A DNA stretch of 64,000 nt. It comes from Ignelater luminosus (Eukaryota > Arthropoda > Insecta > Coleoptera > Elateridae). The position numbers and the translations under genes are program-made. This document shows, piece by piece, positions 50,660 to 62,900 of this stretch (position 1 is the first letter of the stretch; the number at the start of each line of letters is the position of its first letter). The notes under the pieces were generated by a model. That model did not search any database. It saw only the letters and a list, made by a program, of their open reading frames with translations, and had not been told where the DNA came from. The stretch spans positions 24,567-88,566 of the forward strand of contig VTPC01001062.1 in assembly GCA_011009095.1 (NCBI GenBank), read 5' to 3'.

Positions 50660-51830
50660 TATATTGAAAAAGACTACTATTGAAAACTTACCCCAACGGA
50701 AATAGCGCATGTGACCTAAACACTACAGTATTTTTTCTACTATGGTACCACAAATCACAAGAAACCTGGAAAATTTTACATTGTATCGCCCAACTGAAAC
50801 GTCTTGATCTTTTAACTCCAATTGTGTTGCTTCTTATGAAATTCGGTAGAAAGAAAATTGGCTTTAGTGGTATGATCCTTGATGTTGCCAGCTCTCCATG
50901 TCAGTCCCCGTATAGAAATGCGGAGGAACTTTGTCGTTGCTAAAGATTATGTCGATGATTTCTTGGAATGTGCTACAACATCAGAAGAAACTATTCAAAT
51001 AGATGACACCAAGAAAATTATGCTACAGGTGGATTAGAGATTTGAAATTGACTTTGTAGCTCACTTGAAGTTCTACAAATCTGTAATAACGGTAGCTCAT
51101 AATTTTGGTTTAATTGAGATACTTCATATTGCCAAACTAGTTCAAATAAAAAGAAAGTGATAACAAGACCTGTTGAAACTTGACTTTGCTGGAGTCACCT
51201 CATTCAACACGAAGCCACCAACGAGATTAGCAGATTTATGTGTTATATCTTTTTGTAGCATTGTACAATTTTTAGGATGTACACCACCACCAATTTCAAA
51301 TCAAAGTCATAGTTTCAAATTACTAAACGAATCTGAAACTAATTTGGCTGCAACACATTAAAATTAAAAAGAAGGAAAGGTCTATGTCTAAGAAGCTACC
51401 AGTTACGTACCTATGAAGCGAATTAGCGTTAGTGGTCGACTTGGTTTTCCGCTGGAGCAGCAGTACAGTGTAATAACAAAAAAACGTTTCCAACATAAAG
51501 TGCTGCGTTCTAATTATTATTAGTCACTGATTTAGGATATGTTACAGGCTGAACAAAAATAATCAAAGGAATACCTTGACATGTATCCTGAGAGGTTTCT
51601 CCACGTTTTGTACTCTTCTTGAGAAGAGACAAATTGATATCATTAATTCCTAATGAACCATAACCTAAACACATTTTCATCGAATCTGGCTGTAATAGCA
51701 AAAAAGTAGAAGAGAAAAACTTTCTCTATTAGCGGTCGGTTTAGGCCAATTAACCAAAACAAACAACAAAAAAACATCTGGAAATGCAAAGCATAACCAC
51801 AACGAACTCCTGTTTTGTTACTTTTTTCAA
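50660..51830. other. Sequence between transposons, no gene recognised
   Basis: Several 60-90-codon frames (for example 50680-50943) carry no domain. Probably TANGO6 intron or intergenic. Confidence 0.35.
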
Positions 51831-51833
51831 ATT

Positions 51834-52095
51834 TAGGCGGTCATTTTGACCGTGTTCTCGAGGTGATATCAAAAAAACTAAAAATACACATTTGTCTTAT
51901 TTTTTGATGTAGAATACGATTCTACAGTAAGAAAAATTGAAAATTTTTTAATTTTTGGCAGCCATTTTGACCATGTTCTCGAAGAGTTATCAAAAAACGA
52001 AGATACCACGTTGTCTTTAGTTTTTGACGTAGAATCCAAATCTGAAGTCAAAATTTTAAAATTTGACAAAAAATGCAGACAGACATACAGACAGA
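51834..52095 (+). repeat. Two copies of a 120-bp unit followed by a CAGA run
   Basis: GGCGGTCATTTTGACCGTGTTCTCGAG (from 51837) recurs 120 bases later as GGCAGCCATTTTGACCATGTTCTCGAAG, with the following TATCAAAAAA and TTTTTGA-GTAGAAT words in the same order. A (CAGA)n microsatellite follows at about 52075-52103. Confidence 0.75.
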
Positions 52096-52373
52096 CAGAC
52101 AGACCTCGCAAATTCAGTAAGGACTCCTTCGGAGTTCGTTGATAACAGCCTGTACAAGTCTGCTCACAGATATTGCTCTCATATACTAAACTTCTTCAGA
52201 ATGAGCACGTATAAATCTCTTTCACGCCAACTATGTCGAGTAAACAAAACCAAAACAAACCATGACCATGATATTATGTACGTGTCCTCTCTAAGATCTT
52301 GCTCGCATCTTTTACATTTCTGTATAATGGGCTGATTTCAGATTGACAATTGCTAATCTCTAAAGTAGACCTA

Positions 52374-53312
52374 AGGTTTGTCCAATAAGTAGGGAGACTC
52401 TATTAAAACACAGTTTTTTCATATAAATCTTATTAACTCAATTTCTATTAATAGATTATCTTATTTATTACAATTACTAACATTAGATTTATATAGTATT
52501 TGCTCCATCAACTTCTTGCTATTCAATTCTTCCCAAAATGTTTAAGGCTGTGCTTATAACCTCATTTCCATTACTTTTGATAACTTTTCCCACGATTATT
52601 TCGAATACTTTTCGAGATCTACCGAGATTCTTCGGCGTAACAGCACGTTTTGAATATTTCTTTTTGCGTAGGGACCAAAATCGTCCGATAGCCTTCACTT
52701 TAGGAACATTAAGATCATTTCCAAATTTTGATATAAAAGTAATTTTTTGTTGTTGCAAGTAATTGGTAGCCTTTTTGGTATTATAAGCAGTAGGCATGTC
52801 CGGTTAGAAAAGTACTTTGCAATTTTTATTCTTCTATATCAAAAGACTAAATCTTTCCTTAACACATTCTTCAAATACTCTTCACCAGTTATGATTTCAT
52901 CCGTGATATAACATTTCCTAAGAATTTACTCGACTTTCTTAACGTTATTAGTGGTGCTTACAGACCATGGACGGTCAGAAATCTTTTTGTAGTTATCTCA
53001 TCTTAAAGTACCATATCTTTGCATAACTTTGTGTATGATTGATTTTGGAATTTACTTGTTTTAGAAATAATAAGAAGTTTTAAACTAATTGTGATTTGCA
53101 ATATTCTGGTAGATTTGGATAATGCGTTTCGAAAGTGTTCCTCTTTCTTTCCGCAACATTTTGACAACTGCTGATTAGTAAGTCAATTATTGTCATATAC
53201 TATTAATAGAAAGATTATTTAAAAAATTACACAGTGTAACTAGATTGTATATCTTAAACTGATTATAACAATGTTAACCGAAAGTTAGTCTCCCTATTTA
53301 TTGGACAAGCCT
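52374..53312 (-). mobile_element. Tc1/mariner-superfamily transposon relic
   Basis: 939 bp, TA-flanked (52372-52373 and 53313-53314). The inverted ends are AGGTTTGTCCAATAAGTAGG (left) and AGGCTTGTCCAATAAATAGG (complement of the right), with two mismatches over 26 bp. A C-terminal transposase fragment lies on the minus strand. The ends differ from all three mariners in the window. Confidence 0.85.
52519..52960 (-). pseudogene. Transposase C-terminal fragment (Tc1-like, WPDxxxxxY type)
   Basis: The clean frame 52519-52797 reads PTAYNTKKATNYLQQQKITF, then NVPKVKAIGRFWSLRKKKY, matching the block around the third catalytic acid (N-x-P-x-x-R-P-I-E-x-F-W type), with the Glu of PIE changed to Gly. 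Just upstream, across a stop, CYITDEIITGEEYLKNVLRK matches the preceding region, and the sequence before PTAY reads as a decayed WPD. The N-terminal DNA-binding domain is absent. Confidence 0.65.
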
Positions 53313-53319
53313 TAACTAT

Positions 53320-54640
53320 TATTTTTAAGAAATTCTGGAATCTGTCGGGGGATCGAACTTCAGAGCCTTAGTTTTAGATACGAGCTTTCTTCCAAGTTGG
53401 TTCATTTTAGCTGTGGAGAATTCAAGTTTAGCTAATATCCTTTGAGAATAGTAATAGCGCGCCCCTTAACATTTCTTGGCAGCTTCAGCTCTACGGTCGA
53501 TTCAAGTTACGAGAATTATGAGATAAAACTAGGAATCATCCTGATCTTAGTGGTACCCAGTTACTCTACTTTTGTAAAATAGACTTTTAGTATACCATAC
53601 ACCAAAGACCAAAGTGACCCTATTACATACACATATTTAAGTTTTTAGTTGTAGAAGACTGTTAAATCATGTTTACCAGATTACACTCTGCTTTTATTGT
53701 TGATGTTCGATTCGGATCAAATGGGTAGAACAAATCCAATCGAGAAAGAAGAAAACGACTGCTTCAAGATATTGCTCCCGGTTTTTAAACTTCTGCAGAA
53801 TGAGCACATGAAGAATTCGTGATCTCTAATGACTCCCTAGCTAAATTCAAAAGTAAATATAGCTGCAGCAACTTTTTAATAGTTGCCTTGATATGCCTGC
53901 TCAAAGGTGCTCCTGTCATTTCTTCAACTCCTAACAGATGTTATCTATAACTGCTAAACATAAATACAACGGCAACAATCTGTTAAATTATCTTCAAACG
54001 ATGATGCATCTGCTTTTATTATAATTGGTGGATTTAGGCCGAACAGGCAAAACAAACAAAAAGAAGGAATAAAGAACCAGGCGTGATATGCCCGCTTCAA
54101 TGCTCGCATTTCTGCAGAATGTATAGATGGCGAATTGCTTATCCAGGTAATAGTAGATTCCCTAATCGAATCTACTTAGAGTAAACAGAGCTACAGATAG
54201 CTGTTAGATGATTTTGAACAAGTGACATTAAATGATTCAGATAGGCAGAATTAAGGAAAGAACACAAAAGTAGCTTTAGTTTCTCTGATCTAGGATATTG
54301 ATGACATTTTCTTGAGTTGGAGAATTGTTAATCTCTAAATAATTCCTGCCAAAAATAGTTTAAAAGTGAATGCAGCTCTAGGACGTTATTTGATCATCTT
54401 CAACGAAGGTCACCACGTTGTTAGCATTTTTTTCGCAAACTTGTTTAGAACGGACATATTCAGAGCTGCTACCCTGAACGACTCTAACCTAAGTATTTTA
54501 GAATTGAATGCGGTTTTATCAAAATCTAGAAAAATAGTTTTTAACGTAGGACATTGTTTTTTCTTGTTAGTGATCAATCCATTCAAAATGGGCAGAACAA
54601 ACAGAAAGAAAACAAGACCTGATAGTCACTAAGTGTTGTA
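53320..54640. repeat. Degenerate long repeats
   Basis: Related words recur in the same order at intervals of about 300-500 bp: TTCTGCAGAATGAGCACATG near 53796 and TTCTGCAGAATG near 54109 (also CTTCAGAATGAGCACG near 52194), and TGGGTAGAACAAA, GGCAAAACAAA and TGGGCAGAACAAA near 53720, 54047 and 54588. It looks like an old, decayed tandem or dispersed duplication without coding capacity. Confidence 0.4.
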
Positions 54641-55075
54641 ATTAATTAATATTTTTACAATCCAAGCATATAAATTCTAAAAGCTATGTATTAATTTGTA
54701 AATTTAAAATATGTAAAGTCTTTAGCTGTATATTCAGACAGAAGCTGTGGCTTTACGTTAGTATATAGTAACAATACAAATTAGAAAGTCACTAAAGAAT
54801 CATTCATTGTAATCCACAGTACCATGTAGGATAAGTACGATGAAACAAGATTGCTCTGGCAAGATACTTTACCATTATCATCTTTTGTCCAGCATATTGT
54901 AGATTTCGTTAATTGTTTATAATTAAAAATAAATCTCTGAGTCTCTTCAAATTTATCCAATCATCACTGCTATCCACAGCAATATATTATCTGTATACCG
55001 AGGATCTTTTTAATTTTTTTTTAATTATATATCACTGTTGCATCTAAATTGTTGGTTGCATAGTATACCATAAAG
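54640..55075. other. AT-rich sequence before the mariner at 55 kb
   Basis: Nothing recognisable. Confidence 0.4.
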
Positions 55076-55077
55076 TA

Positions 55078-56276
55078 CGAGGGCGGTTCAGTAAGTACCC
55101 GTGTTTGACGACAGAAGGCGTTCCTGAGGGAAGTTGCCATTTGAGTAAGACGTGTTTCGTGATTTTAGCTAATATGGAAAAAGAGCAGTATCGTTCGGCA
55201 ATTCGCTTTCTGTTTTTGGATGGGAAAAAATGCGAGGAGATAAAAGCAAAGTTGGATGCTGTTTATGGGGACACTTCGCCATCTATGACCACAGTTAGAT
55301 ATTGGTTCAACGAATTTAAACGTGGGCGAACATCCGTTTTTGATGAGGAGCGACCAGGACGCCCGGCAGACGTGGTTACCGAGGAAATCATTCAAAAAGT
55401 CCACGACATGATTCTCGCTGATCGACGAACGAAAGTGCGTGAAGTAGCAGAGGCCGTAGGTGTGTCGACCGGAACGGCAATTAATATTTTACATGATAAG
55501 TTGGCGATGAAAAAATTGTCGGCGCGATGGGTGCCGCGATTGCTAACGGTGGACAACAAGCGGATGCGGCTGTTAACTTCGAAGCAGTGTTTGGAGCAAT
55601 TTAAGCGAAATCCGAAGGAGTTTTTGCGTCGAGTTGTCACCGTTGATGAAACCTGGATTCATCATTACACACCAGAAACTAAGCAACAATCAAAACAATG
55701 GATTTCTCCCGGTGAATCTGCTCCAAAGAAGGCGAAGATGGTTCCATCGGCCGGAAAGGTCATGGCGACGATTTTTTGGGATGCGAACGGCGTCATCCTC
55801 ATGGATTTTTTAGAAAAAGGAAAAACGATCACTGGACAATACTACAGTGAGTTATTAGACAGCTTCGACAAAACATTGAAGGAGACACGGCCGCATTTGG
55901 CGAAAAAGAAGGTGCTGTTTCACCACGATAACGCACCAGCACATTCATCCGGAGTTGTCGCCGCCAAACTGCATGAATTGCTGCCGCACCCCCCGTATTC
56001 ACCCGATCTGGCTCCCTGCGACTTTTTCTTATTTCCTAACATGAAGAAATGGCTCGCGGGAAAAAAATTTAGCTCAAACGAGAAAGTCATCGCCGAGATA
56101 GAGGCGTATTTTGGAGAGTTCGACAAATCCTATTTTTTGGAGGGGTTAAAAAAATGGCAGGAAAGTTGGGAGAAGTGTATATTTCCAAAAGGAGACTATG
56201 TTGAAAAATAAAAAAAAAATTTTTGAAAAAAATTGTGTCTTCATTTCTAACACGGGTACTTATTGAACCGCCCTCG
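55078..56276 (+). mobile_element. Mariner-type transposon with a full-length ORF
   Basis: 1199 bp, TA-flanked (55076-55077 and 56277-56278). The inverted ends begin CGAGGGCGGTTCAGTAAGTA on the left and CGAGGGCGGTTCAATAAGTA on the right (complement), one difference over 28 bp. It carries one uninterrupted transposase gene and is less AT-rich than its surroundings, as expected of a recent arrival. It is the youngest-looking element of the window. Confidence 0.95.
55174..56211 (+). CDS. Mariner transposase, complete reading frame, shortened D-D spacing
   Basis: 345 residues, from the ATG at 55174 (MEKEQYRSAIRFLF; an upstream TTG frame extension is not the start) to the TAA at 56209-56211. The N-terminal half carries paired helix-turn-helix DNA-binding motifs (about residues 1-110) and the WVPRLLT linker; the C-terminal half is the RNase-H-like catalytic domain. 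The catalytic aspartates are Asp158 (VDETW), Asp252 (HHDNAP) and Asp283 (LAPCDFF). Only 30 residues lie between the last two, against 34 in the other two copies here and in mariners generally: AAKLHELL replaces a longer segment such as TAKLVQLRYELL. This looks like a 12-base in-frame deletion and may abolish activity. The length matches the family otherwise. Confidence 0.93.
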   Translation: MEKEQYRSAIRFLFLDGKKCEEIKAKLDAVYGDTSPSMTTVRYWFNEFKRGRTSVFDEERPGRPADVVTEEIIQKVHDMILADRRTKVREVAEAVGVSTGTAINILHDKLAMKKLSARWVPRLLTVDNKRMRLLTSKQCLEQFKRNPKEFLRRVVTVDETWIHHYTPETKQQSKQWISPGESAPKKAKMVPSAGKVMATIFWDANGVILMDFLEKGKTITGQYYSELLDSFDKTLKETRPHLAKKKVLFHHDNAPAHSSGVVAAKLHELLPHPPYSPDLAPCDFFLFPNMKKWLAGKKFSSNEKVIAEIEAYFGEFDKSYFLEGLKKWQESWEKCIFPKGDYVEK

Positions 56277-56278
56277 TA

Positions 56279-59200
56279 TTCACTAAAATATTAAACTCAG
56301 AAGTTTAAGAGGCAAAACATAGGCCTGCATTTAAAAAAATTAAAAAATTAACTGATGTTTGAATAATTTTAAGGTAAAATATTGAAATAGTCTCAGTCGA
56401 TCAAACACGACCCATTTCTTTTAGCCTGCTATTCTTACTGATTGTCTACTATTTAAAAACAAACATTTAAACCTTAGGGGAATATCCCAGTTAGTTTTCT
56501 TGTCAGAAGTTTCTCAGATACTGTACAGGGACAACTGCATAATTACAGCCGATTTTATTAGCCAGTATTTTGTCTGCTTTAATTATAAAATAATAGTTCC
56601 TTAACAGGATTTTTAAATTATGGTGGTATATGTACCGTAGAAATATTATGTACTGTAAATAAAAGTACCTACATAGATATAAAAATTTTAATGTTCTTGC
56701 AGAAGCTGGAACATACTTATAATAAATTTATGCACCGTTACAAGCTTTATTTTTTCTGCGATCATTAAAAGGTGTCGTAAATAGTTAGGTTTTACTTTTT
56801 ATGAGAAGGATACGAAGCTTTTATAACGATCAGAAGTGCTGTAGACAGTTATTCCATTAAAGTATGTATGTTATGTCTATACTGTACCTATTTTATTAAT
56901 TTGGAACTGGTGTAATTATGTGGACATAACCTTGATTTACTGCAATGACTAATGAGACCGTCGCGTCGTTGATTTGTAATTTGCATAGGTATGTATTTAA
57001 TTATTTTAGAATCAATCATATCAGTATCGTCTACGGATGTTTATTAAAAATCTGAAGTATTCTCTATATGCATGTAATTATTTGTTACTTGAACTGAATT
57101 TCTGAGGAGTTTTGCTACCAGATAATTACGTTCTTTAGGTCCACGCTGCTATAATAAATCTGAAACTAAAAATTCAGTTTTGAAATTGTCGACAGTGACG
57201 TCATTGTTTTCTAACAATTTTAGCTGCGTTATTTATCACCGAGCAGTGCCGTGCTATAGCAGAGAGTCACTGATTTTTATTAGTAATGAAATGATGTGCT
57301 GTTACCAATTAACAATGTTGTGAAATTATATACGACGTTACTGTCTTTGAACCCTGCCTTACCATTGCGCACTTTCTTTGTTTTGGTTGACCGTCCGTCG
57401 GTGATTATTACTCTTACGAGTATTACTTCTTTGCATACTTTCCTAAACGTGCTGATATTTCCGAGCATCGAATCAAATATCGATATCGACACGAAATTAC
57501 TGATTTATTATAGATGGTGTCTCAAATGACTTCTACTTATGTATGGGGATCTCGAAAACCATTGTGGCACTTGGTACTGTGTTTTTTAAATTGGTACATA
57601 GATCTCTATTTTAATGACCATTAATAGTCATAAAAATCAGCAGCAACATAATCTTCAGGAAACTTCTGTCATCTCTGGAGATGGGTACAGGATTTGTTAA
57701 ATATATTGAGAAACCTGCAGAATATTCATAGAATTAAAGCCAAAAAAGATAAATACTCTGCTAACATGACAAGGATAACTTGCTAAAACCCTCATAAATA
57801 GTTTTTTCAAACTTTGGTGTACTTTCTAGATATTGTGCAGCGTTATGTTCTCTAAATTCCACAAAGCTGCCAACTTTGGAAGTTCTTGCACATTTATAAT
57901 ATCTTTAAACACACTGTCACTAACTATGGGTTCGCCCTTTTATTTGACTGTGTCATGTGGCTAGTTGTCTTCAAGAGGTGAAAAAAAAAACTCGATGTGG
58001 ATTACTTTCATTCTTTAAGGAAACTGCACGACCTCATTACAATTGCTTCAATAAATGCGTGCCCTGCAGTTTTCTAAAAAGACTTTAAGTAGACTGTTTT
58101 TCTGAAACTCTTATGTACTGTCTGAACATTGTGCAGCTGAGATGGCAAGATACAGAATGATAGACAAAGTTAGAAATAATTCTCTTGAATCCATCTGAGC
58201 TTGAATTCTAATACCTAAACATTAAACGCAAACCCGAAAAACATTTAGATATCTCCAGAGACATTTCTTGCAAACATGGGAAACTTATCTATCTGTGATT
58301 AAAAAGTAAACTAGCCTGAGACTGGACCTTGAAACGACAAAAATGGTGCTCCATTATCAGAACTCTGGAAAATACAGAACTTATAAAAATGATGGTTATT
58401 TGGTGGTAGCAAGTGCCTCTCTCTTCCTAAATTTAATAAATCGATCTACCACTCTTCAAAAATTTGCCAACAACGTTGCTCTATTAGAAATTTGGTAACA
58501 AGACAGAAGTGATCATTCTTTAATACTAAGGAAACCGCCTTCCATTTCTATTTACCATATTCTGTGCAAGAATCTTCAATTGATCCCACGAAGTAAAGTA
58601 GGGTTTCTTCATTGTTCAACGGCAAAGTGCTATGCTCGTTGACATAAACTGTTTTCAATCTGTCCACTCAGCGTTTAGACAGCTGTGGACCAAAAAGAAG
58701 ATAGTATGTCCAAAAATGCTCATCTTTGCTTTCATCCTTTGCGAAAGGTAAACCATCTGGAAATCATCAGACGGACGGACGATGCGTTTAGTCTCGCGAA
58801 ATAGGTAATGGGATAAAACCTCACAAGCACCTAGATATTCTGCAAACTTTAGCAAACCCTTTTTACGCAAAATCTGTAAAGAAATCGTAATATTAGTCAA
58901 CAACCTCCCACATTCTGCTCCCAGACTTGAAGAACAACTTTTGAGCTCCACATCTATGGACCAGATACCTTCATGCAATGTTCAATAATTCTTTAACCCT
59001 TAGTCTTTCCCACCTGTCAAATTATATTTCATAAACCTGATACGACCTTCGGTCAGCGACAACTCTTTAAAGGGCAGAATAAGTTACAAAGCAGGTAATA
59101 TCTCAAAAGCTTGGAATCGATATTTATTTTTCCGTCATGTCCCAAAAATGTTACTAAGAATTTTGGGTTTGTAAAATTCAAGAGAAGCAGAAAGGGACTG

Positions 59201-59520
59201 TTGTATTTAAAAGTAATTCACCAAAGTATATGAAGTAACAGGTGTTTTTACACTTCTTGATAAAGTCTAAAAAAATATATAAATACTTACCTAGAAACAG
59301 AGGTGATAATTATCAAAAAGAACCAAAAACTACCGGCATCCTTTATAACAGAAAATAAACCTTTGGTAGAAATAAATTGGTTTAAATACTTTGGTCAATA
59401 AATTTATCATGACATGAATTCAGGAGGGGAAATCAAGACAAAGCCTGATAGACTAAAACCTTTTTTTTCGTAAAGAGCTCCTGTGTGGTCCAGATGTAAA
59501 TCTAAAGTTGAAGCTAAATC
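56279..59520. other. AT-rich sequence, no gene recognised
   Basis: The open frames (for example 57280-57529 on both strands and 58655-58978 minus) show no domain and no splice structure. The missing TANGO6 exons were not recognised here. Confidence 0.35.
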
Positions 59521-59960
59521 TAATAAAAACTCATAGGATGTTTGAAAAGTACAACGCAGAATTGCTTAAGGCGCCACCTTGTGGTAAGTAAGGTGGTGCG
59601 TGATGCGTTTGATGTAATTTCAGTTATTTTGCTTCAAGTTGTCTCATTTACATGTCCTTGTTCCGACTCTGTGAAAACCACAAATAAGCTGCTGAAAGGC
59701 ATAGTCTAACCATATTCCGCTACAGATGACCAGTTAGAGAGGTCCGAGCTCGAGTTTGGCCACCGCAAATGGTCTGTTGAAGAGTAACCGACTGTTGGTC
59801 GCTATAGGTAAAACTTAATTGTTGGCCTTTAACGAAGAGCTGCTGGAAGACGAAGTCTGATGGTTAGCTTTCGCGTGTGGTCTGTTGGAGGGCAAAGTTT
59901 GCTGGTTACCACAGATGACCTGTTGAAAAACAGCCCGACTCTGTAGCTAAACTCAAAAAT
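59520..59960. repeat. Degenerate minisatellite-like stretch
   Basis: Variants of a word around TGGTCTGTTGAAGAGTAACCGACT / GACCTGTTGAAAAACAGCCCGACT recur every 50-80 bases between about 59670 and 59950. The unit is too decayed to define precisely. Confidence 0.35.
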
Positions 59961-62900
59961 ACTTACCAAAGCCCCACTATCTTATTTGTTTCTTCAAAAT
60001 TCAAACAAAAAATAAATAAATAAATAAATAACCTAAAGTGGAAGTAAAGATTTTAACTTTTTTTTTTTTATTTGAATCAATTGTGGAACTATGAAAAACC
60101 TGCTTTTAGGCAGCCAAGGTGAATGAATAATTTTTTAATTTACAATCAAAGCTCTATTATTGACTACTATATGTATCTGGCGTGGTGCAGAGCAAAGGCC
60201 GACCAACTAATTTAGTCTGTCTAAGAAGGTCAGAGAACCAGATAAAATGCAAAACAGCTGATAAACACGAAGGTAAACGAAGAGCATTTAGACAGCACAT
60301 AAGGCTGGTCCGTGCAGTCTTTTCATGTTTCTTTAATTTCAAACACCATTTTAAAGTTTTCGCCGGATTGAGATTTTTCCAATTTTCAGATTTAATAATT
60401 TAGTTTCCTATAGTATTTTCAGAATCTGCTCAGCATGGGTGTGCAGTTATTCTCTATGGATCTGAAACAAAATGGATGCTGTGGACGTACAGGTGATTGA
60501 TAAAGGTTCTTTACTGAGAAGAGTAGGACATGGTAGAAAATTCCTGCACAAAATTAAAATCAGAGAAACACCATACTACCTGTTTCATTTGTTTTCAAAC
60601 TGTTCTAGAAAAATTATAAGTTTAGATTCCCTTTTTTTTGAACTTTCCGATTATTAAGAATTTCAAAGATAGGAAGAAATTTTTTAGGGTACTTTCTTCA
60701 TCTCCCAAGGTTTTTACTCATTGGAAGTTTCACATGGTGTTTTGGCTTTTTAGGATTGATTAAAACAATTTTGAATAATATAACAGTTATTGCACCAAAA
60801 AGTCGAAAAGTTTGTTTTACGAGGTTATTCTAGAAACAAATGAAGGCAGCTCGTAGCTTTTCAGATTATTGATAATTATTGCTTGATGGCGCAGTAATCC
60901 AGGGGGTGCATGGCGCGAAAAACCAAAGACTAGAAATATGCAGCTTCAACCTGCAAAATCAGTGAACGATCTCTTTACTAATTTATTGTTTATAATTATA
61001 AAAGTCATTTCGTACCATACAGAAACCGATAAATCAGGATCAATGCAGCCGATACTCCTACCTTTTGTAATCTCATGCCGAATTCCAGTCTTGTATTAGT
61101 TACGAGCTAGGAAAAATGAAAATGTTGCAACATTGCAGAATCACATCAACTGCACAGTCACAGGTGTTAATACATTTTCTATAGAAGGCGCATAATATAT
61201 AACATTGCAGGGGGATGCAATGGTACTTAGCTACGTCACTGAATTATAACCATTAAAACAACAACTATATCCCAATTAATCTACTTTGTATCTCTAATAA
61301 TTTCCGGAAATTATAATGCATGGAATAAAAAATCTTATTTTGAAACATCTGAGGTAGTTATAATTCGGGAAATGGAATGTATAAACACATCTCTTGATTA
61401 TTCATCTGTTACAGTGGCCAATCAATAGTCTGGATTAATTAAATTAAAAGTTTGAATTATCGAATCACTACAGTACTTTGATTTTCTTTTACTTCATTTT
61501 GATCAACTCAAATGCATCTTAATTTTGGTTTTTCCAAATTTTTCTGAATAAGTTTGTCGAGTAATCAGAATGTTGGAAGTTTTGACAGGAAATAATTCCA
61601 TTCTATATACAAAAAAAGTGAATTTGAGGCTTAGCCTTTTTGAAATATATCTTGCATCTAGAGCAATTTTAAATGTCGGCAATCTAATTTTGTGGGAATT
61701 AAAAGAATACTCTGGTATGTTTAGGATTAGGCAGATTAAGTTAGAAATTGCTTTGAAGTCATGACATATTTTAAAATAAAGTGCACTTAAGCTGCATTAA
61801 AAGCACAAAGAATTAATGATAAATATCCACCTACTGTAAACATCGGCTTTCTTTATCTTGGAAATTGAAATACCTAGTAAATAACACGCAGATAAACCCA
61901 AAAACGTTCATAATTTCATTTTTACCGTTTAGCTTGAATTACGTATTCCTACAAAATTTTATCAAAATTGGCTGTGGCATTCCAGATCTTTTATCGTGTT
62001 TCCAACTTTTAACGATCTTTGGGAATTTTTACATGGCATTCTACGACTTTTAAAGCTCCTAGATTCCTGTGGTCTAGACTAAACAAGGTTTGATGCATTT
62101 GCTTGAGTAAGGTAGTTTTGATGTTCCCAATTTTTATTGATCCACAACTGAAAAGTGTGTTGGATAATTTGATTATTTATATGATTCTCATAATCGATAG
62201 CTTGTGCATAACCTTCCAGCTCAAAGGAAAGCTCTCAGATTTTGATATCTGAAATTTGCTCGTTAGGGTAGTCAACTATACAAATTTAGAAGACAAAGTT
62301 CTTTTTGGTAGCGGAGTAGTAGCCTTCTAAACAGTTGATTTCTGCAAAACGGTTTTCGTCGTTCCTCAGAGATCGATTTCAACGCCTCATGGCTTTAAGG
62401 TACCATCAAAAATTATTCTAGATATTACTGCTTATAATTTTCTCTTCAGTCTGAAACATTAGAATTGCTCAATGAGTTTTGGAATAGCGGAATTTCATCT
62501 TCAACTTTAGTATCATTGACTACCCTAACAGGGACTATAAGTCTTCCAAGTATTATCAAGATCTGAGACCATTCAGTTTTAGTTTGGAATGTTTGGAAAA
62601 ATGTTATCTAAGTATTTTTGGCATCTTAGGCGTTTCTTGCATTTCTGTATTTTTGGGGGACTTGAGGATTTTATTTTGACAGTTTTAAAGGGGTTTTGTA
62701 GAGTTTTAGATCTTTCAATATTCTACGATTTAGCGCTGTAAGACTACTTTTGATTTTTGGGTGGCTTGTAGTATTTTTTCCAAAATGTTTCTAAAGCTTT
62801 TTAAAACCTTTTTCATCTTTCGATCTTTGGAAGTTTATGGTTTTTGTGTTTTGGGGTAGGGTTTTTGCTATGGTTTTCGGGATATCTTTTTCAAATTTCT

